Positions 1 to 7,200 of a stretch of 9,425 nt of DNA are shown here, one piece after another. The notes beneath the pieces were generated by a model, which worked only from the letters and a program-made list of their open reading frames with translations, was not told where the DNA came from and searched no databases. This stretch comes from Bacillota bacterium (GTDB taxonomy: Bacteria; Bacillota; UBA4882; UBA8346): positions 2,557 to 11,981 of the forward strand of contig DNPQ01000172.1 in NCBI GenBank assembly GCA_003501335.1, in the 5' to 3' direction. The stretch's first letter is position 1; each line of letters begins with the position of its first letter. A program made the translations under genes and the position numbers.

Positions 1-129
1 AAATTGTCTGGACGGCAGAGAAAATTATCTGAACGACTGAGACGATTTCCTGGGCGGCAGAGAGAATTTACTGAACCGAAGAGAAAATTTTGGGATTCCC
101 CCGGAGGATCGGAGACCCAGAGAAAAGCT
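1..129. repeat. Degenerate 21-bp tandem repeat array, cut by the left window edge
   Basis: Four contiguous 21-bp units run at 7-27, 28-48, 49-69 and 70-90. A more diverged copy lies at 109-129 after an 18-bp interruption. Bases 1-6 (AAATTG) look like the end of a further unit outside the window. The shared pattern is roughly YCTGRACGGCAGAGARAATTT, beginning one base before codon-phased unit 1. Unit length and interruption are both multiples of three, so one plus-strand frame stays open through every copy (heptads SGRQRKL, SERLRRF, PGRQREF, TEPKRKF, then SETQRKA). The opposite strand in the same register is also open over copies 2-5 (pattern KFSLPxR) but hits TAA at 25-27. The repeat itself is plain; its nature (end of a repeat protein or a non-coding array) is not settled. 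Confidence 0.75.
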
Positions 130-132
130 TAG
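1..132 (+). CDS. Possible 3' end of a basic heptad-repeat protein (partial)
   Basis: The plus frame beginning at base 1 is open for 43 codons and ends at TAG 130-132. It reads as an Arg/Lys-rich tail made of seven-residue units of the form [S/P/T]-[G/E]-R-x-R-[K/E]-[L/F], then WDSPGG, then a last unit SETQRKA. Changes between units include some silent third-position differences (CGG/CGA, GGA/GGG), and the 18-bp interruption keeps the frame. Both fit a coding repeat, but 43 open codons can easily occur by chance. The start would lie left of the window, no known family is recognised, and no plus-strand terminator follows. It would run convergent to the beta-barrel gene. The alternative is a non-coding tandem repeat. 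Confidence 0.25.
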   Translation, partial: KLSGRQRKLSERLRRFPGRQREFTEPKRKFWDSPGGSETQRKA

Positions 133-194
133 GATACTGTTTCGCGTACATTCATCCGCCCCGGTTTTTATCAAGTTTAGAGTGTTTCATGATC

Positions 195-232
195 AAAAAA
201 ATCCATAGGTGTTTTGGTAACTACCTATGGAT
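195..232 (-). terminator. Intrinsic terminator of the beta-barrel protein gene
   Basis: A perfect 10-bp inverted repeat has arms ATCCATAGGT (201-210) and ACCTATGGAT (223-232) with a 12-nt loop. On the minus strand it is followed directly by six T (195-200). It lies 36 nt past the stop codon of the beta-barrel gene in the right orientation. The stem is only moderately GC-rich. The flank on the plus-strand side has no T run, so it should act only for minus-strand transcripts. Confidence 0.8.
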
Positions 233-268
233 AAACCGTTACGTTCTTTAATTTGGAATCTATGTAAG

Positions 269-949
269 TTAAAAACTAAGTCCGACTCCGAATTGATAGC
301 CGTCCGACTCAAGCTTTATGACTTTGGAATCGGCTTCCATCTTCCGGTAGTCCACGAAAAGGTTGACAAAGGGAATCGGGGCGTAAGATACGCCCAGTTT
401 GTAATAATCGATGGACGCGCTGTTGTCTGAATTGACACCATCTCTGTAACGGCCGTAAATCGGGATGTTGGTCGTACCGTAAATGCTAATAGGACCCAAG
501 CTGGCCTGGGCTCCCAATCCGGCGAATAAATCCCAGTAAGCACAGTCATCCAGCGACGCGCTGGCCGAGTTGCTCTTGGTTAAGGTCATGCCCTGATATC
601 CGCCGAAAAGCGAAAAGGAAAGGACAGGTAATCCGAAATCCCAGCCCGCCTTGACGGTAGCCGTGGAAAAGGTGGAACCGTGACCGGCGTCACCGGTTCC
701 GTATTCGGCCCCGATGTGAATCAAAAATAAATTGAGATCGCCGGTCAGGGTCACCATGGTGGGAGTGGATGAAATATTATTCACTCCATCGAGTTGATAG
801 GCCGCTGCATAATCACTTTTAATGGTTGTCTTTAAATCCATGGGACCGGTTTCCGCAGTCACGCCAAACAAAACTTCAGCTGAGGCCAAGGTGGCAAAGG
901 ACAAAAGAAGCAGGAAAGTTAAAATCAGTATAATTGCCGATCTTTTCAC
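269..949 (-). CDS. Small secreted beta-barrel-like protein, probably outer membrane
   Basis: This is a 226-residue protein, counted from GTG 947-949. Residues 1-24 form a clear Sec signal peptide: MKR, a hydrophobic core to about residue 18, and a type I cleavage site LASA|E. The mature part alternates polar and hydrophobic residues in short segments rich in Gly and aromatics (for example around 71-83, 94-105, 110-121, 127-142, 179-190, 194-203 and 216-226). The chain ends in Phe after GVGLS, as in the C-terminal beta-signal read by the BAM machinery. About 200 mature residues would suit an 8- to 10-stranded barrel such as the OmpA/OmpW-like small barrels. No specific family, ligand or channel function can be assigned. 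The GTG start is chosen over an upstream in-frame TTG (968-970) because GGAGGT at 956-961 stands 6 nt before GTG and would be inside the longer version. The gene has its own candidate promoter and a terminator, so it is probably monocistronic. If it is a barrel, the host has an outer membrane. Confidence 0.75.
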   Translation of the reverse strand: MKRSAIILILTFLLLLSFATLASAEVLFGVTAETGPMDLKTTIKSDYAAAYQLDGVNNISSTPTMVTLTGDLNLFLIHIGAEYGTGDAGHGSTFSTATVKAGWDFGLPVLSFSLFGGYQGMTLTKSNSASASLDDCAYWDLFAGLGAQASLGPISIYGTTNIPIYGRYRDGVNSDNSASIDYYKLGVSYAPIPFVNLFVDYRKMEADSKVIKLESDGYQFGVGLSF

Positions 950-955
950 GAAAAT

Positions 956-961
956 ACCTCC
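956..961 (-). promoter_or_regulatory. Ribosome binding site that sets the GTG start of the barrel gene
   Basis: GGAGGT on the minus strand is followed by ATTTTC and then GTG (947-949). This is a near-ideal Shine-Dalgarno with 6-nt spacing. It argues against the TTG at 968-970, which has no such site and would place GGAGGT inside the coding region. Confidence 0.85.
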
Positions 962-979
962 ATTTTTCAAATTTTATCG

Positions 980-1005
980 AAATGGATGGCATAAGCCATC
1001 CATTT
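980..1005 (-). promoter_or_regulatory. Perfect 11-bp hairpin in the leader of the barrel gene
   Basis: The arms AAATGGATGGC (980-990) and GCCATCCATTT (995-1005) pair perfectly around a 4-nt loop. On the minus strand the structure ends 18 nt before the GGAGGT site and 30 nt before the GTG. The T run after it is too broken (CGATAAAATTTG) for a good intrinsic terminator. It is therefore more likely a 5'-UTR stem that stabilises the mRNA or binds a factor, or a weak terminator for read-through from the ATPase genes. It shares the ATGGAT/ATCCAT core with two other palindromes nearby. Confidence 0.55.
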
Positions 1006-1019
1006 ACTAATTCAAGATA

Positions 1020-1028
1020 ATTATGCCA
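1020..1028 (-). promoter_or_regulatory. Candidate extended -10 promoter for the barrel gene
   Basis: The minus strand reads TGGCATAAT, which matches the extended -10 consensus TGnTATAAT with one mismatch. No good -35 hexamer is seen 16-18 nt upstream, as often happens with extended -10 promoters. Transcription would start near 1013, giving a leader of about 64 nt that contains the hairpin at 980-1005. A competing reading is TTGGCA as a -35 with the poor -10 TAAATG 17 nt further on. Confidence 0.4.
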
Positions 1029-1058
1029 ATTCCTGCCGAAAAAGGGTGGAAATCAACG

Positions 1059-1082
1059 GATTATCCATTAAAATGGATGATC
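1059..1082. repeat. Palindrome just past the stop of the downstream ATPase gene
   Basis: The near-perfect palindrome has arms GAT-T-ATCCATT (1059-1069) and AATGGAT-G-ATC (1072-1082). The one non-Watson-Crick position is T·G in plus-strand RNA and A·C in minus-strand RNA. It begins 5 nt after the ATPase stop codon on the minus strand. No T run follows directly, so it is a poor intrinsic terminator. It may be an mRNA 3' stem or a protein-binding site. The core is shared with the hairpins at 201-232 and 980-1005. Confidence 0.5.
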
Positions 1083-1087
1083 GCGGA

Positions 1088-4000
1088 TTACAGTTCAAAT
1101 AAATCTTTGACGTCATCCCATGTCAGGGAGTTTAACGGGCTTTGGTTATTTTCGATAATCGCGTCAAACACTGATTTTTTTCTTTGCTGCAGTTGCAAAA
1201 TCTTTTCTTCCACGGTCCCCATGGTGATTAGTTTATAGACCATCACTTGATTCTGCTGGCCCATGCGGTGGACCCGGTCGGTGGCCTGATTTTCCGCCAT
1301 CGGATTCCACCAGGGATCGACATGAATGACGATATCGGCCGAGGTTAAATTAATGCCCAAACCGCCGGCTTTGAGGCTAATCAAAAAAATAGGAATCTCC
1401 GGGGTCTGGTTAAAGCGGTTAATCCGTTCCATGCGGTCCCGGGTGGAGCCGTCCAGGTACTCATAGCGGATTTTTTCGGCCTGAAATTTCCCTTCAATCA
1501 GCCTCAACATCTTGACAAATTGGCTGAAGATAACGATTTTATGGCCGGCGTCCGTGGCTTGATAGATCAGCTCCATCAAGGCTTCCAGCTTTCCGGACTC
1601 GACCGAAGGATCGCTATCCGGCAATATCAGCTTCGGGTGGTTACAGACCTGGCGTAATTTGGTCAGGGCCGCTAAGACCGTAATGTGAGAACTGGCCAGT
1701 CCCCGGCTGGATATGGTTTGGATAATCTCTTCCTTCAACTCGCTAAGGATGGTATGATACAGATCCTCTTGAAGTTTGGTCATATAGACATTCTGGATGG
1801 TGGTAATTTTTTCCGGGAGTTCGGTTAGAACTTCCTCTTTGCGGCGGCGCAGAATAAAGGGAGCCACCTTTTGGCGCAGCCGGTTCAGGCCGGTCTGATC
1901 ACCCGGCGCCTTGCGGAGTGGCGTGACATATCGGGCGGTAAATTTGGGTTGACTGTCCAAATAACCCGGCATCAGAAAGTCAAAGATCGACCATAACTCC
2001 TCAAGTCCGTTTTCGATGGGGGTCCCGGTCATGACCAGGCGGTGGTCGGCCCGAATCCGTTTGACCTCTCTGGCGCGGACTGTCAAATGATTTTTAATAT
2101 GTTGGGCTTCATCGAGAATGCAATAACCAAAAAGGCAGTCTTGCCAAAATTGGCTGTCGCGGGCTAAAATATCATAAGTCGTGATGATAATTTCTTGTTT
2201 GTCAAAGGCCGTCCGCATGACGGCCCGTTCTTCAGGCACTCCGTGATAAACGAGATAGGACGTACCGGGGTAAAATTTATCGATTTCGGCGGCCCAGTTG
2301 TAAATAAGGCTCCGCGGGCAGACCACCAGGTGAGGTTTTTGGATTGCTAGGCTTTTCACTAAGGTTAAAACCTGGAGAGTTTTACCAAGTCCCATATCAT
2401 CAGCAAGGATGCCATTAAATTTATATTTGTACAAAAAGCGCAACCAATTAAAACCTTCTTTTTGGTAAGGCCTTAAGGCGCCGTTAAAACTTTCAGGGAC
2501 CCCGCAATCTTCCACCAAGTTTTGCCGCTCAATGTCCGATTCAAATTGCTGATATTGGGCATTGCCTTGGATGGCGATTCCCTGTTCCTGGAATAATTGG
2601 CGGTAAAACATCAAGTTATATAATTCAGCCTGCGTTTGCTCCTGGTTCGGCCCTTTTTTGGGCAGTTCCTTTTCAAGCCGATCCGGGATGGCATCATCAA
2701 CCAGGAAAATCTGCTGCCCGTCTTGAATATAGTGGGCTCCTTCAGCCGTCTGCCGCATCATTTTGAGGATTTCCTGGTGGGTATAGGATTTGCCGCCTAA
2801 ATTGTAAGATATCTTAAATTCAAACCAGTTGATCGTATCGTCAATGTTCAGTTCGACAACCGGGATCAAAGATAAAGGGGCAATTTTTAATTCTTGAAAA
2901 TCTTGACTGGCAACTACCTGCCATTCAGAGGGAATCTTGCTCAGACCATTGATCATGAACTGAATCAAGTGACCGGGTTCTTTAATGGTGAGACCCTCAG
3001 GGGATACTTTAAAATTATAATACTCCAAGAAATCAACAAAGCGCTGTAAGGCCCCGGGGTCAATGGTAGTCCACTGCCGGGCATCTTCAGTTGAACGAGA
3101 ATAAACGGGCTCGGAAGAGGCCAGCTGCAAACTATCTTTATCGTCATAAATCTGATCGTTGATTTGAATCTGAGGATGGCAAATAATTTGCTCTCCGCTA
3201 TAATCAAAGTCAAGCCGAATCTTCGGCTCAATCAGATTTAAGTGTTGGTTTATCAGTTCTTGAGGCAGGACACAATCGATTTTTTGCCTTAATTTGGGTA
3301 AAATTTCAAATAAAAAGGCGCCGAGCTTTTGAGAGGAAATCTCGAATTCGGGCGGGATTTCTTTGGCTGCCCGATTTTCCACTTGATAAAGTACATTGTT
3401 TTTGAGCAGACAATCCAGATCGGGATGATAAAAGCCTTCAGCCAATAAATCGGAGTCGTCGACAGTCATTTTAAGGTGGCGCTCATTGCCGCTGAAAATC
3501 AGCCGGGGTTTCAAAACAGCGCCATAAGTCAAAGACCTTGGCACGGATTCATCAAGCAAAACCTGGCGGCTGGATAACAAAGAAATAATAAAGTCGAGAT
3601 TTTCATGGGATTTGGCGAAAAAGATCAGACCTTTTTCGGGTGTCTTCCGGGTATAAATTTTTTGCAGATGTTCGATAACCAGTTGATCAAATTGGTCAAA
3701 GTTTCGTAATAAACGTTCAGATAAATAAGAATTGGTATTTTCGTGGTCCATTTCTTCGATCAGGGTCTTGATGGCTTTCTGTTGGGAGGGACCGCCGATT
3801 AACTGGATTCTAAAATTAGTGCCTGAAAGTTTTTGTAAGCCTTTTAATTCATAGGTAAGGATATCGGCTGGTCGGCTTTCTTGGGAAGTGAATTGCTTTA
3901 AAGAGTCAAAGCCGTTCATTTTAGGCGCCCGCTGACTTTCATAAGGGGTCAGTTCATAATACTCCTCATGAATAAATTTATATAGTACGGCCACTTCATG

Positions 4001-4246
4001 TTTACATAGGGCGTTCCAGGAATAAGGACAGGAACAATAACTGTCGATCTTGAGTTGATTATGCAAGATACGGACAGTTAATTTAACGATATAACTTTTG
4101 GTTCCCTGGACGACCGCTTGGATCCGATGGATATGATTTTCTAAGGGAGTGACCGAAAATTGACGGATCCGGTCCCCTGTATAATACGTGACTCCCCTTT
4201 GATAAATCTGTTCTCCCGCTCGGGTTTTTAAGTTTTCGAGTAGCAA
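1088..4246 (-). CDS. SWIM zinc-finger SNF2-family ATPase (downstream paralog)
   Basis: This is a protein of about 1052 residues, counted from TTG 4244-4246. It is an ATP-driven SF2/SNF2 DNA translocase that would act on DNA or DNA-protein complexes in the cytoplasm; its substrate is not known. A SWIM zinc finger is at the N-terminus (C71-x-C73-x7-C81-x-H83). A long middle region to about residue 580 resembles the bacterial SNF2-associated domain. The motor then follows: Walker A DDMGLGKT (GKT 621-623), Ia CPRSLIYNW near 643, DEAQ 712-715, TGTPIEN 740-746, FSQF near 907-910, and motifs V-VI with QATDRVHRMGQQ at 987-998 carrying the arginine finger. All motor motifs look intact. The TTG start is preferred because it aligns residue by residue with the upstream paralog's ATG (MLLENL against MLMEQL) and has a GGTGAT site 4 nt before it. 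An upstream ATG (4292-4294), a GTG (4253-4255) and an open frame back to 4333 are less likely. The TTG is 17 nt after the upstream stop, so the two are probably co-transcribed. Confidence 0.9.
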   Translation of the reverse strand: MLLENLKTRAGEQIYQRGVTYYTGDRIRQFSVTPLENHIHRIQAVVQGTKSYIVKLTVRILHNQLKIDSYCSCPYSWNALCKHEVAVLYKFIHEEYYELTPYESQRAPKMNGFDSLKQFTSQESRPADILTYELKGLQKLSGTNFRIQLIGGPSQQKAIKTLIEEMDHENTNSYLSERLLRNFDQFDQLVIEHLQKIYTRKTPEKGLIFFAKSHENLDFIISLLSSRQVLLDESVPRSLTYGAVLKPRLIFSGNERHLKMTVDDSDLLAEGFYHPDLDCLLKNNVLYQVENRAAKEIPPEFEISSQKLGAFLFEILPKLRQKIDCVLPQELINQHLNLIEPKIRLDFDYSGEQIICHPQIQINDQIYDDKDSLQLASSEPVYSRSTEDARQWTTIDPGALQRFVDFLEYYNFKVSPEGLTIKEPGHLIQFMINGLSKIPSEWQVVASQDFQELKIAPLSLIPVVELNIDDTINWFEFKISYNLGGKSYTHQEILKMMRQTAEGAHYIQDGQQIFLVDDAIPDRLEKELPKKGPNQEQTQAELYNLMFYRQLFQEQGIAIQGNAQYQQFESDIERQNLVEDCGVPESFNGALRPYQKEGFNWLRFLYKYKFNGILADDMGLGKTLQVLTLVKSLAIQKPHLVVCPRSLIYNWAAEIDKFYPGTSYLVYHGVPEERAVMRTAFDKQEIIITTYDILARDSQFWQDCLFGYCILDEAQHIKNHLTVRAREVKRIRADHRLVMTGTPIENGLEELWSIFDFLMPGYLDSQPKFTARYVTPLRKAPGDQTGLNRLRQKVAPFILRRRKEEVLTELPEKITTIQNVYMTKLQEDLYHTILSELKEEIIQTISSRGLASSHITVLAALTKLRQVCNHPKLILPDSDPSVESGKLEALMELIYQATDAGHKIVIFSQFVKMLRLIEGKFQAEKIRYEYLDGSTRDRMERINRFNQTPEIPIFLISLKAGGLGINLTSADIVIHVDPWWNPMAENQATDRVHRMGQQNQVMVYKLITMGTVEEKILQLQQRKKSVFDAIIENNQSPLNSLTWDDVKDLFEL

Positions 4247-4250
4247 AAAA

Positions 4251-4256
4251 ATCACC
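4251..4256 (-). promoter_or_regulatory. GGTGAT ribosome binding site for the downstream ATPase TTG start
   Basis: GGTGAT on the minus strand matches the 3' half of the ideal Shine-Dalgarno AAGGAGGTGAT. It stands 4 nt before TTG 4244-4246, which equals about 8 nt from where GGAGG would be. A seven-T run (4245-4251) overlaps its last base and runs into the start codon. If translation began instead at GTG 4253-4255, this site would lie inside the start codon and could not serve it. Confidence 0.6.
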
Positions 4257-4262
4257 CGATCT

Positions 4263-4271
4263 ATTATAGCA
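4263..4271 (-). promoter_or_regulatory. Possible internal promoter over the end of the first ATPase gene
   Basis: The minus strand reads TGCTATAAT, a perfect extended -10 element. The TAA stop codon of the upstream ATPase gene (4264-4266) lies inside the TATAAT. No convincing -35 hexamer is found 16-18 nt upstream. Transcription from it would begin near 4255-4256, right at the GGTGAT site, giving a leader of only about 10 nt for the downstream ATPase gene. It may allow independent expression of the second paralog, or it may be chance in AT-rich sequence. Confidence 0.3.
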
Positions 4272-7200
4272 CATTCTTTCCAGATTGAAGGCATGAATCG
4301 TCCAGTTCGAATAATTCTCGAATATCTTCCCAAGCTAAACTTGTCAAGGGCTCATCCTGATTTTGAATCATGGCATCAAAAATTGCCTTTTTACGATTTT
4401 GTAATTGAAGCAGTTTTTCTTCCACCGTGCCTACCGTGATCAGTTTATAAACCATGACTTGCTTTTGCTGCCCGATCCGGTAGACCCGGTCGGTGGCTTG
4501 TTCTTCGATCATCGGGTTCCACCACGGGTCGGTATGGATGACTGTATCGGCGGCGGTTAGGTTGATTCCGACGCCGCCGGCTTTCAGACTAATCAAAAAG
4601 ACGGGTATTTCGGGCGTGTTGTTAAAATACTGGATTCGTTCCATGCGGTCGGAGGTTGAGCCGTCCAGGTAAGCATAGTTTATTCCAGCCTGCTCCAATT
4701 TAACCCGGATTAATTGCAGCATCCTTACGAATTGGCTGAAGACGACTATCTTATGTTGAGCCGGACCGTAGCCGCCCACTGCTTCATCGATGAGTTCCAT
4801 TAAGGCATCGATTTTACCCGAATCTTCCCCGGTGCTCACTTCCGGTAGGACTAAACTGGGATGATCACAAAGTTGGCGGAGCTTGGTTAGAGCCGATAAT
4901 ACGGTTAATCGGGATTTTTCCAATCCTACATTGGCAATGGAGCTGATGATGGCCTGTTTTACTTCTTTTAGAATGCTGCGGTAGGTGTCCTCCTGTAATT
5001 GGGACATCAGTACATTCCGGATCATGGTGACTTTAGGCGGCAGATTAGGAAGCACAGTTGCCTTCTCCCGTCTGAGCATAAACGGGGCGATCTTTTGTTT
5101 TAAGATCGCCAATTTTTTTGAGCCGGGTCTTTTGGCGGTTTCAACGTAGGCGGTTTTAAATTGGCCTTGGCTCCCTAAGTAATCGGGCATGAGGAAATCA
5201 AATAAAGACCATAAATCTTCCAAACGGTTTTCTATCGGAGTACCGGTTAAAACCAAGCGGAAACCGGCTTTGATTTTTTTGCAATCTTGGGCCCTTTCGG
5301 TCCGGTAATTTTTAATTTGTTGCGCTTCATCCAGGATACAATAATAAAATGGATAATCAGCCAGCAAGTCGATATCACTTACGATAATATCATAAGTCGT
5401 AATAATGATTTCCTGTTTATCAAAAGAAGTCTTCAGTTTCGACCGGACTTCGGGGGAGCCGTAATAAACCAGATAGGCGGTTTTGGGATAAAATTTTTCA
5501 ATTTCGGCAGCCCAGTTGTAAAGAAGACTGCGCGGACAAATGATTAGAGATGAGCTTTGGTCCTTTAAACTTTTGATCAGTGTCAATACCTGGACGGTTT
5601 TCCCGAGGCCCATATCGTCGGCTAGAATACCGCCGAAATGGTATTGATGCAAAAAACGCAACCAGTAATAACCCTCTTTTTGGTAAGAACGCAATTCTCC
5701 CTGCAAAGTATCGGGCACTGGGGAAGCGGTAATGGGATGCTCATGACTGATGTCGGTTGCAAATTGGTCAAACAAGGTATTACCCTGGAGAGTGATACCT
5801 TGTTCCTGTAATAATTGGCGCAAATACGGCAGATGATAACTTTGTTGGCGAAGGGGTCCGGCATTTTGAGCGTGATCAACCAATGCCCGTTCTAAAAAGT
5901 CAAATTGGGTTGCTCCGGCAATGTAAAACCATTGATTACCGGCTTTGATGTAGTTCCCTTCGGGGGTTTTTTCCAGCATGCGCAGAATTTCCTGATGGCT
6001 GTATGTATTCCCGCCCAGGTTATAATAAATCTGTAGATCAAACCAATCGATATCCGATTTCATTTCTACCTTAACTTGCGGTTCCAGGGTCAGCGGAGTG
6101 ATTTTGAAATTTTTGAAAGTAGCATCGGTGGTGACCTGCCAATCAACGGGTAAGTTTTCCATTCCGTTCAGCATGAACTTTAATAACGGTCCCTGCTCGC
6201 AAATTTGCCACTGACCGGCAGTGTATTCAAATTTGTTGCGCTCCAGAAAACGAAGTAAGTTTTGTAAAGGCTGGCGATCGATTATTGACCATTGCTTAGG
6301 ATCTGTATTGGAACGCTGGTAAGAAAAATCTTCGGTTAGCACTTGTCGGCAATCTTGACCTTGATAGATTTGTTCATGGATTCTAACCATCGGATTGCAA
6401 AGGATCCGGTTTGAATTTTTTTGATAGCCAAAATCAATCCGGATTTCCGGTTGCTGTAGTTTCAATGTTTGCAGTTTGAATTCGGGCCCCAATTCTAAAT
6501 TGATTTTTTCACCCAGTTGGGGTAAGATTTCAAAAAGTGTTTCACCAAGTTGTTCGGGTGCGATGATGATTTTATTATCGGCCAACTGTTCCAAACCGCC
6601 TCTTTCGATAAGATGAAGCGTATCGCCAGCCAAAACATAATTTAATTCTGGATTTAAAATCCCCAAAAACTGGAATTCATTTAAATCATAGTCGAACTGT
6701 AAGCAGCTTTCCGAACCGTTCAGGTATACCTGGGGCTTTAAAATATCGCCTAATTTTAAAAGCTGTCCCTGATGATTGACGGCTTGATGATTTTCAATTA
6801 TAGAGAGGATGAGTTCCAGATTGGCCTTGGATTTGGGTAAGAATACGGCTCTTAGGGCCAAATCTTTGCTGGAAAAATTATTTTCTAAATAATTCAGCAC
6901 CAGAAAATCGAAACTGTTTAAAGCTTTCAATAGTTTTTCTCTTTGATGAGGACTGTAATTTACATCCCCTAAACAGTCAATCAAATGAGAGGCAAAAATT
7001 GATTCCCCTTCACCGGCTGTAAGTGTTATTTGAAAAGATTCCCCTGCGGTATCTAAGCCTCCGATTTGGTATGAGAGGGCCTGCTTATCCGGCCCGGAGT
7101 TCAGGGCTTTTAATTGCTCAATGCCTTGGGGTTTACCGGATTTAATTCTGGCGGGATTGAGCTTGGGAAGGTCATTGGCCAAAAATTGATAGATTACAGC

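Noticed and set aside
1..129. CRISPR array
   Set aside because: The 21-bp units are contiguous and degenerate, with no unique spacers of regular length between identical repeats.
227..430. Plus-strand open frame of 67 codons
   Set aside because: It lies antisense to the barrel gene and starts within the terminator stem. It has no ribosome binding site and no recognisable protein features. Other open frames of 60-106 codons inside the ATPase and kinase genes were rejected for the same kind of reason.
1009..1028. Possible sigma-54 (-24/-12) promoter, TTGGCA with TTGA downstream
   Set aside because: The two elements are about 2 nt too far apart and the -12 GC is missing, so the extended -10 reading is better.
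4247..4333. N-terminal extension of the downstream ATPase by 29 codons, overlapping the upstream gene
   Set aside because: The extension has no counterpart in the paralog, whereas the TTG at 4246 aligns with the paralog's ATG and has a matching Shine-Dalgarno.
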